This document shows, piece after piece, positions 1 to 5,429 of a stretch of DNA of 6,208 nucleotides (position 1 is the first letter of the stretch; each line of letters begins with the position of its first letter). Below the pieces are notes generated by a model, which saw only the letters and a program-made list of their open reading frames with translations, ran no database searches and was not told the origin of the DNA. The translations under genes were made by a program, and so were the position numbers. The DNA comes from Pseudomonadota bacterium (lineage in GTDB: Bacteria > Pseudomonadota > Gammaproteobacteria > Burkholderiales > Casimicrobiaceae), in assembly GCA_029571495.1 (NCBI GenBank), contig JAKPSO010000962.1:1-6208 (forward strand). The letters run 5' to 3'.

Positions 1-504
1 GCTGACGTCAATCGGCGCTTCCTGAATCTTCGTACGGAATTTGTCTGCATCGAACCTTACCCTCGCGATTTTTTGCGTTCTGGTCTGGCAGGAATGTCGC
101 GACTTGTTGAAAAGAAAGTTCAAGACGTAGCCGTCGATGAATTCCTAGCGCTAACGGCTGGCGACATTCTGTTCATCGATTCATCTCATGTCGCCAAGAC
201 GGGCAGTGATGTCGTGCATTTGTTTCTGGAGGTGCTCCCGCTTCTCCGTCCCGGCGTTCTAGTTCACGTCCACGACGTGTTCCTGCCGTCAGATTATCCC
301 AAGGAGTGGGTGCTGGAACAGAACAGGAGTTGGAACGAACAGTATTTGCTACACGCGCTCCTTATTCACTCCAGCCGATTTAGAGTACTGTTTGGGAGTA
401 CATACGCGGCGCAATGTCACGGCGAAAAGGTCATAAAAGCGTTGGCGCGAGCAGATGGACACGGGATGTCCGGCGGCAGTTTCTGGATAGAGGTTGTTGA
501 GTAG
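1..504 (+). CDS. Class I SAM-dependent methyltransferase, 3' part (5' end outside window)
   Basis: The reading frame is open from base 1 to a TAG at 502-504, giving the last 167 residues; the true start lies to the left. Visible motifs (window residue numbers): IEPYP at 17-21, FIDSSH at 58-63, HVHDVFLP at 89-96, WNEQYLL at 111-117, and SGGSFWI close to the C-terminus. This set is typical of the Methyltransf_24-like class I (Rossmann) methyltransferases common in O-antigen and exopolysaccharide clusters. The Asp and His residues of FIDSSH and HVHD sit where this family places its active site and possible metal ligands. The glycine-rich SAM-binding motif I should lie upstream and cannot be seen. 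Its likely role is methylation of a sugar or glycan intermediate in the cytoplasm; the acceptor is unknown. It converges on the minus-strand glycan operon, so it belongs to a separate transcript. A TTG at 73 is only an internal Leu codon, because the family motif IEPYP lies before it. Confidence 0.88.
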   Translation, partial: ADVNRRFLNLRTEFVCIEPYPRDFLRSGLAGMSRLVEKKVQDVAVDEFLALTAGDILFIDSSHVAKTGSDVVHLFLEVLPLLRPGVLVHVHDVFLPSDYPKEWVLEQNRSWNEQYLLHALLIHSSRFRVLFGSTYAAQCHGEKVIKALARADGHGMSGGSFWIEVVE

Positions 505-570
505 TTGCGGGCGAGTAATTTCTGACGTGCTTGGTCTTAAGATGCAAATGGTGCCCGAGGCCGTCTTCGC
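505..570. other. Convergent intergenic gap, no recognised terminator
   Basis: These 66 bases separate the stop of the plus-strand methyltransferase (504) from the stop of the minus-strand acyltransferase (571). I see only weak symmetry: TCTTAAGA at 535-542, and a 4-bp AGGC/GCCT stem at 558-561 and 569-572. Neither has a GC-rich stem followed by a T run on either strand. Termination here must be Rho-dependent, occur beyond the gap, or use a structure too weak to see by eye. Confidence 0.6.
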
Positions 571-1602
571 CTACGATTGACGGGCTCCCTTGCGCTCGAA
601 CGCGAGCGCAGGTCGCTCAACCACGAACCACGATAGCGCGGCCAGCGTTAAGCTCGCGAACGTGCAGACGACCACGTAGCCGGGCAAACTCAAACTTTTT
701 GCCACATCAAAATGTGCAACTACTTGCTGCGTTGGAAATCCGTATAGATAGAGCCCGTACGACCAATCACCCATTCGTTCGGGCAACTTCGGAAAGTGCC
801 AAGGCACGAGCGCCACCCCCAAGGCAAAAGTCGAAAACGACACAACCCAAACAATTGTGCGTACAGAAGAGTCGGCCATTGTGCACGCGGCGACCGTCCC
901 CGCCAGCCCGAGCCAGCACATGGGTCGAATATGCTTCCGCCAGCTCGCATACGTCGCACCGATTGCGAAAAACAATCCGAGTTTTGCGTGGTAGTAGTCG
1001 ATGCCCAAATAGCGATCAAATACTGGCATTTGTGGGCGCGAAAACAAGTACAGCGCGAGTAAAGTAGTTGTAGCGGCCACTTTCCACCGCAGTGCGATAG
1101 GCAGAAGTCCCAACAGCGCCAAACATAGATAGCAGCGCAATTCGTACGGCAGCGACCACAGCGAACCGTTCACGGTGCCCGGTAACGGATTGTGCGGGAA
1201 CGCGCCGGGAAGCACAAATTTGATGCTCCACGCTGTCGCGGTTTTGAAGTATTCCCGAGTCTGAGGATGCTGAAAAAATGCGGCGGGATCTAGGCTGCTG
1301 AGCCAGAAGCCAATCACGCAGACGCAAACGCAAACACAAGCTCCTAGGGCAGGATAGATGCGGCGCGCGCGCTTCCAAAAGAAATCTATAGTTCCCGTGG
1401 ATCGTTCCCACGACAACGTCACAAGGTAGCCACTCAGCACGAAAAAAATTGCTACGCCAACCCCACCTAGCGTGTCGATGCCGATGGATCGGGCGAACGG
1501 GTCTCCCAGGGCGCTTCCGCTAAGCGGGTAACAATGACTGAACAAGACGAGCCACGCGGCAAGGAGCCTAAGTTCGTCAAAATAATTAGCGCGCCTGTCC
1601 AC
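571..1602 (-). CDS. Acyltransferase family 3 membrane protein (OafA/YrhL-like, probable glycan O-acyltransferase)
   Basis: 343 residues, a normal length for the family, and hydrophobic throughout with about ten predicted membrane helices. Family marks: FDELRLLAAWLVLFSHCYPL at residues 8-27 with the conserved His23 at the end of helix 1, FFVLSGYL at 53-60, the Arg-rich KRARRIYP at 77-84, NGSLWSLPYE at 145-154, SYGLYLYGFP at 281-290, and SWFVVERP at 324-331 near the end. Such proteins move acetyl or another short acyl group onto sugars at the cytoplasmic membrane. With two glycosyltransferases upstream, O-acetylation of an O-antigen or exopolysaccharide unit is the likely job; donor and position are inferred only. 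The GTG start (1602-1600) is the only reasonable one: an in-frame TAG lies a few codons upstream and the family motif begins at residue 8. It sits 5 bases after the previous stop with no clear Shine-Dalgarno, so translational coupling is likely. Helix 3 contains an odd Cys-Val repeat (see the repeat at 1316-1339). Confidence 0.9.
   Translation of the reverse strand: MDRRANYFDELRLLAAWLVLFSHCYPLSGSALGDPFARSIGIDTLGGVGVAIFFVLSGYLVTLSWERSTGTIDFFWKRARRIYPALGACVCVCVCVIGFWLSSLDPAAFFQHPQTREYFKTATAWSIKFVLPGAFPHNPLPGTVNGSLWSLPYELRCYLCLALLGLLPIALRWKVAATTTLLALYLFSRPQMPVFDRYLGIDYYHAKLGLFFAIGATYASWRKHIRPMCWLGLAGTVAACTMADSSVRTIVWVVSFSTFALGVALVPWHFPKLPERMGDWSYGLYLYGFPTQQVVAHFDVAKSLSLPGYVVVCTFASLTLAALSWFVVERPALAFERKGARQS
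1316..1339 (-). repeat. Four-unit hexamer repeat inside the acyltransferase gene
   Basis: Plus-strand units are ACGCAG, ACGCAA, ACGCAA, ACACAA. In the coding strand they give alternating Cys and Val codons (residues about 89-97, CVCVCVCV) in a predicted membrane helix. The unit is six bases, so gain or loss of units would keep the frame and lengthen or shorten the helix by two residues. Confidence 0.8.
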
Positions 1603-1607
1603 GGACG

Positions 1608-3422
1608 TTAACGATTGCTACGACTCAACCGCCGACGCAAGACGTGTCGCAGTGATGCAATGCGTGCCAGCGCAGGCCAAGAGGAAAATCGCGCGCGAAC
1701 TTGATCTCTGCCTACATGAATAAGTGCGTTACTTCGCACGTAGTCCTCCGCGAGTTTTCGAACCAGTGTTGGGTCGGCTGAAAAGGTCATATCGGACTGA
1801 CGTCGGATGGCATCGGAGTAGGCCGCGTCAAGCTTCGCTTGGCGATCAGCGTTGTGCGTCGTTTCGGCTGGAACTCGATACTTTGACGTAGTCTTGCGAA
1901 CCTGAACGAAGTCGCTTTCGATGGTGTATCGAGTCCACAGATTCCAATCTTCGAGCTGATCCATGTCTACAGCGAAGCCACCGTATTTTTCAAAAAGTGA
2001 GCGATGGAAAAGCACTGCCTGAATCGGCATGAAGTTGTGATGCCATAGCGCAACCCTTGAAAATGGTTCATCGGGAAACCGGTCCCAACTCAACTCCTGA
2101 TAGCTAGCCGAACTCGAATCCAACACTCGCGTCATCGTGCGCCAAGCGAGGGCGTACGCACCTTTTAGATTTTGCTCGCGAACTGTTTGAAGCAAGACCT
2201 CCACGTGATCAGCGAAAAGTACATCGTCGTCGTCGAGAAAACAGAACCATTCACCTTTGGCTTCCGCAAGCGCTCGGTTGCCAGCAACCGAGCGACCTTC
2301 GGACGGCGACAGTCGAAAGTAGCGAACATCGAGTAGGCCTTCAAATTCGCGACAGATGTCCGCCCCCTCGTCGCTACCGTCCTCCACTACTACCGCTTCG
2401 ATCGGTCGATGCGTTTGATTCGCCACTGTCGTGAGCGCCTGTCGAAGAAAGGCGCCTCTCTTGTGAGATCGAATCAGAATGGACACCAGCGGTAGGTCGG
2501 TCGGTGCGTCGGCGCGTGGCAAGAATGGATGAAACGCACCATCGCGGCGAATTTCGTAACCCCACCCGGCAAAGCGAGGCTCAAAGCCGTTAGCGCTTTT
2601 GTGTGACCGCCAAAAATATCGATAATTTTTGGCGAATTTCATCATCGCGCTCGCTATGCCTACACGCCGTCCAGGGAAACTTTCGGGCAGCATCATTTCG
2701 CCAACCGCCATCGAGAGCCCAGACAGTATCTGACGGTGTCCCGCGTAACGCGCGCGGAGGCACAAATTTACATAGATGCCTTCGAGAGCCTGTAGTGGCT
2801 TGACCTCGTCGGGCTTGCTGTACGTGTGATGGACAACAGCTGCGCGAGCTAGGTATCGAAGGCGGTATCCAGCGCAACGGAGTCGCCACGACAGATCAAC
2901 GTCCTCACCATACATAAATATCCGCGAGTCGAACCCCTCGACCTCGCGCATTGATGACGTCCGCAACAAAACCGCTGCGCCACTCACCCATTCCGTATCG
3001 AGTGTCACCGGGTCATACACCTTTGGATGTTCATATGGAATCTGCCGCATCTCCCAAGCGGCGACGCTCGGCGCATCATTGCTTGCTACGTTAAATAGTT
3101 CACGCAGAGCGCCAGGCTCTGGAATCGCGTCTTGGTTTAGCGCCAAAACAAACGGTGCGGCGCTGTCACCGACCAACTTGTTGATCGCGCCGCCGAATCC
3201 GATATTCCCTTCGCCGTCTCGCACGGACGTGTCTATGCCGGCAGCTCGCAAGCGGACATAAACGTCCGACACCGGGCCCGAGCTGGGTGTGTCGCCGTCG
3301 TTATGACAAACACGCACCGAGAGCGGCACGTCATCTTTCTGCTTGGCATCAATCAGCGCTTCTGCAAGAGCGCTCAACTGCGTCACATCTGGGTGATACG
3401 CAACGATCAGTACGTCAATCAC
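1608..3422 (-). CDS. Glycosyltransferase with two tandem GT-A (GT2) domains
   Basis: 604 residues from a GTG at 3422-3420. Domain 1 (about 1-230) starts directly with IDVLIVAYHPD and resembles rhamnosyltransferase-type GT2 enzymes: NIGFGGAIN at 73-81, LALNQDAIPE at 93-102 in the DXD position, WVSGAAVLL at 145-153 and GEDVDLSWRLRCAGYRL at 172-188. Domain 2 (about 311-530) is a second GT2: PLVSILIRSHKR at 311-322, VEDGSDEG at 346-353, FLDDDDV at 395-401 as the metal-binding DXD, and EDWNLW at 491-496 as the catalytic-base region. Two active domains suggest it adds two sugars, or one sugar repeatedly, to a lipid-linked glycan at the inner membrane; the sugars cannot be told. The GTG is preferred because an AAGGA lies 5 bases before it and the Rossmann strand begins at once. 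A TTG at 3497 would add 25 non-family residues and lengthen the overlap to 83 bases. It overlaps the upstream gene as GTGATTGA (8 bases), so the two are probably coupled. Confidence 0.9.
   Translation of the reverse strand: MIDVLIVAYHPDVTQLSALAEALIDAKQKDDVPLSVRVCHNDGDTPSSGPVSDVYVRLRAAGIDTSVRDGEGNIGFGGAINKLVGDSAAPFVLALNQDAIPEPGALRELFNVASNDAPSVAAWEMRQIPYEHPKVYDPVTLDTEWVSGAAVLLRTSSMREVEGFDSRIFMYGEDVDLSWRLRCAGYRLRYLARAAVVHHTYSKPDEVKPLQALEGIYVNLCLRARYAGHRQILSGLSMAVGEMMLPESFPGRRVGIASAMMKFAKNYRYFWRSHKSANGFEPRFAGWGYEIRRDGAFHPFLPRADAPTDLPLVSILIRSHKRGAFLRQALTTVANQTHRPIEAVVVEDGSDEGADICREFEGLLDVRYFRLSPSEGRSVAGNRALAEAKGEWFCFLDDDDVLFADHVEVLLQTVREQNLKGAYALAWRTMTRVLDSSSASYQELSWDRFPDEPFSRVALWHHNFMPIQAVLFHRSLFEKYGGFAVDMDQLEDWNLWTRYTIESDFVQVRKTTSKYRVPAETTHNADRQAKLDAAYSDAIRRQSDMTFSADPTLVRKLAEDYVRSNALIHVGRDQVRARFSSWPALARIASLRHVLRRRLSRSNR
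2608..2634. repeat. Perfect 10-bp inverted repeat within the GT2 gene
   Basis: The arms CGCCAAAAAT (2608-2617) and ATTTTTGGCG (2625-2634) are exact reverse complements around the 7-base spacer ATCGATA. They encode residues in the stretch AKNYRYFWR, in the linker between the two glycosyltransferase domains. No U run follows on the coding strand, so this is not a standard terminator. Confidence 0.85.
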
Positions 3423-4944
3423 GGGAGTCCTTTTGTGCTTTTCCTTTATCTGCGCGTCGGAGCAATAGACTGCGGACTGGCCTAGGCAAAAACGCAAGCG
3501 CTCGTTCGTAGCGATGCGCGACCGCCAGCGTTTCGCGAACGTCCGCCTCTAACTTTGCAGCGTTACGCGAATGCGCCTCGTGTTCAACGAGTCTCTCGTT
3601 CTCTAACCGACGACATTCCGCTTGCAATGCGTCAGCGGCGGCTGCCTGGAGCCGACGTTCAGTCTCGAAATCTGCCAATAGTTTCGCGATAGATGCATCG
3701 CGTTCATCGCGCTGGCGCTGAGCAAACGACAAATCCCCAGCGAGTCGTTGCAACTCAGCGCGAAAAAAAACACCATTGAGATGTTTGGCGGCGACCGCAG
3801 CAATGTCGTTAAGCACTGGGCCATTTCCTTGTTCGGGCGACACGCGTTCGTACACCGCGTTCAATTCCGACACCATGTCGTCAATTCCATTGATTTTCTC
3901 CGTAGCGTCGCGAACTTTTTGCGAAATCAGCGCCGTTTGATTGAGGTAGTGGTCAAGCAAGCGGGCAACATCCATGGGAGTGGAATCCACCGCGTAGATC
4001 CAACCTGCGTCGGTCTCACGCACACGCTCACTCAGCGCCCCCGCGTCAGGCACAAGGACCGGCCGGCCCGCGCACCAGACGTCGCTCAGTGTGTACGAAA
4101 AACTTTCGGGTTGGCGATTTGGAAACAGAACGAGCTCAACGCCATATTCGTCCAAGATGCCGCGCAATTGCGAAGGCTCAAACGCGCCATGTATCCAAAG
4201 CGAATTGGTACTTAGCCAGCCTTGCGACAGTTGTCCATCAACATATCCGACGACGACGATCGGCTGATCGGATGCACGACGTGCCACAACGTCGCGGAGA
4301 AACTGCAATCCCTTATGCGGCCCAAGCGCGCCAACGACCGCGACTCGACAACGAGGAATCGCCGACGACGTCTTTGTTGTCGCGGCAGCTGAATCGAACG
4401 ACGCGAGTCCGGCCTCGCAAGCCACTCCATTTGGAATAACTATGCACGTACCCAGGCCGTCGAGCGTCTTATCGGCGAGGTCAGCGATGAACGAACTCGG
4501 CGCAATTCTTACGCGCGCCATTGCCGCAAACGCTGCACGCTCGGCCAATTCCGTCTGCGGCACTGATGCAACCGGTTGCACAAATTCAATATCGTGCAAC
4601 GTCACGACATAATCAACCTTCGTGTTAACGCAAATCGCTTTCACGACGGCGCGTACGCCCGGCACGGCCGAGTGTGCGTGCACTAGTGAGGGTTGGCCAA
4701 GTACGTTTGCGATCTCGTCATACGAATCGGCGCGCCGATGAACACCTTGCAGCGCGTCAATCGGAAAAAAAGCGTTCTCACGCGGGTGCTCCAGTACGAC
4801 TTGGAATTCGCCTACATGCAGTATCCAATCGTTGTTGCGGCGCGAACAAATATCGCGGACGTACCGATCTACTCCCCCCCCATTGGCGGGAACCACGTGA
4901 ACGACAAAGGATTCGATGACCAACATCGAATCGATATTCGTCAC
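3415..4944 (-). CDS. GT-B glycosyltransferase (GT4-like) with C-terminal coiled coil
   Basis: 509 residues. N-terminal Rossmann half: glycine loop NGGGVDRYVRD at 21-31, LVHAHSAVPG at 87-96, VTLHDIEFV at 114-122, then IVIPNGV at 168-174. The C-terminal donor-binding half carries VAVVGALGPHKG at 201-212, LVLFPNRQPESFSYTLSD at 271-288 and GRPVLVPDAGALSERV at 293-308. This is the layout of retaining GT4-type enzymes using nucleotide sugars in the cytoplasm. In the EX7E motif the first Glu is E280 but the second position is Asp288. Residues about 396-480 are rich in Glu, Arg, Ala and Leu and look like a coiled coil; the basic tail LPRPVRSLLLRR (486-497) may touch the membrane. The GTG start (4944-4942) has a GGAG 7 bases upstream; an ATG at 4926 has none. 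It is first in the three-gene operon. Homopolymer runs G8 (4874-4881), T7 (4765-4771) and T8 (3763-3770) are notable. The sugar specificity is unknown. Confidence 0.9.
   Translation of the reverse strand: MTNIDSMLVIESFVVHVVPANGGGVDRYVRDICSRRNNDWILHVGEFQVVLEHPRENAFFPIDALQGVHRRADSYDEIANVLGQPSLVHAHSAVPGVRAVVKAICVNTKVDYVVTLHDIEFVQPVASVPQTELAERAAFAAMARVRIAPSSFIADLADKTLDGLGTCIVIPNGVACEAGLASFDSAAATTKTSSAIPRCRVAVVGALGPHKGLQFLRDVVARRASDQPIVVVGYVDGQLSQGWLSTNSLWIHGAFEPSQLRGILDEYGVELVLFPNRQPESFSYTLSDVWCAGRPVLVPDAGALSERVRETDAGWIYAVDSTPMDVARLLDHYLNQTALISQKVRDATEKINGIDDMVSELNAVYERVSPEQGNGPVLNDIAAVAAKHLNGVFFRAELQRLAGDLSFAQRQRDERDASIAKLLADFETERRLQAAAADALQAECRRLENERLVEHEAHSRNAAKLEADVRETLAVAHRYERALAFLPRPVRSLLLRRADKGKAQKDSRD
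3428..3432 (-). promoter_or_regulatory. Ribosome binding site deciding the GT2 start
   Basis: The minus strand reads AAGGA, preceded by two more A, then CTCCC and GTG at 3422. The 5-base spacing and strong complementarity support the GTG at 3422 as the start, inside the 3' end of the upstream gene. Confidence 0.75.
3763..3770 (-). repeat. T8 run at the junction of the catalytic and coiled-coil parts
   Basis: Eight A on the plus strand give GTT TTT TTT for Val392-Phe393-Phe394 of the GT-B glycosyltransferase. One additional T puts a TGA in frame three codons later (using 3757-3755), ending the protein at about 396 residues. One fewer T shifts into a frame that stops at 3603. Confidence 0.8.
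4765..4771 (-). repeat. T7 run early in the GT-B glycosyltransferase gene
   Basis: Seven A on the plus strand encode the end of Ala58 and Phe59-Phe60. It is shorter than the other two runs, and is listed because three homopolymers fall in one surface-glycan gene. Confidence 0.6.
4874..4881 (-). repeat. G8 run encoding the glycine loop of the GT-B glycosyltransferase
   Basis: Eight C on the plus strand. The coding strand reads AAT GGG GGG GGA GTA, giving Asn21-Gly-Gly-Gly-Val25. Loss of one G gives GAG TAG, an immediate stop. Gain of one G moves into a frame that stops at 4778, for a peptide of about 55 residues. G runs of this length in glycosyltransferase genes are the classic form of phase-variable tract in other genera. 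Confidence 0.85.
4910..4944 (-). promoter_or_regulatory. Two overlapping inverted repeats at the start of the GT-B glycosyltransferase gene
   Basis: Structure B is perfect: GATTCGATG (4910-4918) and CATCGAATC (4924-4932) with a 5-base loop, covering codons 5-12. Structure A is imperfect: 4916-4944 folds back on itself with 12 possible pairs including two G-U wobbles and one G-G mismatch, and takes the GTG start codon into its stem. Both use 4916-4932, so in mRNA they exclude each other. A role in translation initiation is inferred. Confidence 0.5.
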
Positions 4945-5190
4945 GCCCGCACTCCGGCGCTACCAGCGACGGTCGCAACGATGGCGGCGTTCGCGCTATC
5001 GGCGACCCGGGAAAGACCGAATCGGCGCCGTGGCAGACATGACTCGCAACGGCAAGTGGGTAGGGTACGGGTATTCACGTGTCAATTCTAAAGGCGTCAA
5101 CATGCGTTGCGGCCTGCCCACGAAACAACGCGCCCCAATGAACGGTCGGTAGAAAGACGGGCGGTTGGCTCCGGTCGTGGGCATTCGCCC
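4945..5190 (-). other. Non-coding leader region upstream of the glycan operon
   Basis: Neither strand holds a convincing gene across these 246 bases; the open frames are Arg- and Pro-rich shadows. This is the only space large enough for the operon promoter. GGAG at 4952-4955 (minus strand) is the probable ribosome binding site of the first gene. Other small signals are a CACGTG palindrome at 5076-5081 and a 4-bp hairpin, CAAC/GTTG, at 5098-5109. Confidence 0.6.
5057..5085 (-). promoter_or_regulatory. Possible weak sigma70-type promoter for the glycan operon
   Basis: The minus strand has a perfect TTGACA (5085-5080), but at 17 bases the -10 position reads TACCCA (5062-5057), a poor match. A second TTGACG lies at 5100-5095. 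The -35 match is good but the -10 is not, so this is a pointer only. Confidence 0.2.
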
Positions 5191-5367
5191 CTAACAAAGT
5201 TTCGCCGTCACCCAAGCAATCGCAAGCTCCACCTGTTCATAGCCCAAAAACACAAGCAGCAGCACAGTCATCACGCACGCCCATACCAAAGCACGACTAC
5301 CGCGTGACATGCGTTTCGCGTGCTCTTCGTGTCTGTCCTGATCGCCGCTTGACGGTACATTTGCCAT
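5191..5367 (-). CDS. Small single-pass membrane protein, unknown function (58 residues)
   Basis: ATG at 5367-5365 to TAG at 5193-5191. The protein begins MANVPSSGDQDRHEEHAKRM: a charged, hydrophilic N-terminus of about 25 residues ending in SRGSR. One hydrophobic segment follows (about 27-43, LVWACVMTVLLLVFLGY), then a short amphipathic tail ending in Lys-Leu-Cys. This clean charged-then-hydrophobic layout, with basic residues before the helix, makes chance unlikely and suggests a protein with its N-terminus in the cytoplasm. I do not recognise a family. There is no good Shine-Dalgarno. The sequence TAAAAT on the minus strand lies 6 bases before the ATG, so a leaderless message is possible. 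An ATG at 5375 in another frame gives only a short peptide. It is divergent from the acyl-CoA synthetase, with 62 bases between the starts, and is probably not part of the glycan operon, whose leader begins after its stop. Confidence 0.65.
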   Translation of the reverse strand: MANVPSSGDQDRHEEHAKRMSRGSRALVWACVMTVLLLVFLGYEQVELAIAWVTAKLC

Positions 5368-5389
5368 ACTGCCATTTTACGATTGCAAG

Positions 5390-5407
5390 GCTCACCGATT
5401 CGTGAGC
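5390..5407. promoter_or_regulatory. Inverted repeat between divergent genes, possible operator
   Basis: Perfect 6-bp arms GCTCAC (5390-5395) and GTGAGC (5402-5407) flank the 6-base spacer CGATTC. The element lies in the 62-base region between two divergent starts. It is flanked by direct copies of TGCAAGG at 5384-5390 and 5415-5421, 31 bases apart. The second copy overlaps the ribosome binding site of the synthetase. Regulator binding is inferred. Confidence 0.35.
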
Positions 5408-5417
5408 GCGATCGTGC

Positions 5418-5423
5418 AAGGAA
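5418..5423 (+). promoter_or_regulatory. Ribosome binding site of the acyl-CoA synthetase
   Basis: AAGGAA followed by CTACTC and the ATG at 5430. The 6-7 base spacing is optimal and fixes this start. Confidence 0.8.
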
Positions 5424-5429
5424 CTACTC

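Noticed and set aside
703..716. CACAT-CAAA-ATGTG small hairpin in the acyltransferase gene
   Set aside because: A 5-bp stem within coding sequence is expected by chance and has no associated signal.
531..1067. Plus-strand 178-residue open frame over the acyltransferase gene
   Set aside because: It is basic, low-complexity and without motifs, while the minus strand encodes a well-marked acyltransferase 3 protein.
3423..3497. N-terminal extension of the GT2 protein to a TTG at 3497
   Set aside because: The extra 25 residues do not look like GT2 sequence, the overlap with the upstream gene would be 83 bases, and a good AAGGA sits just before the GTG at 3422.
4916..5152. Plus-strand open frame beginning MTNIESIFVT, similar to the real protein start MTNIDSMLVI
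   Set aside because: The likeness arises because the DNA there is nearly palindromic; the rest is Arg-rich and shows no protein character.
4996..5184. Minus-strand 62-residue open frame starting 7 bases after the small membrane gene
   Set aside because: It is rich in Pro and Arg with no motif, hydrophobic core or ribosome binding site, so it looks like chance reading of GC-rich leader DNA.
5179..5190. GGGC-ATTC-GCCC hairpin just after the small membrane gene as a terminator
   Set aside because: Only 4 bp of stem and no following T run on either strand.
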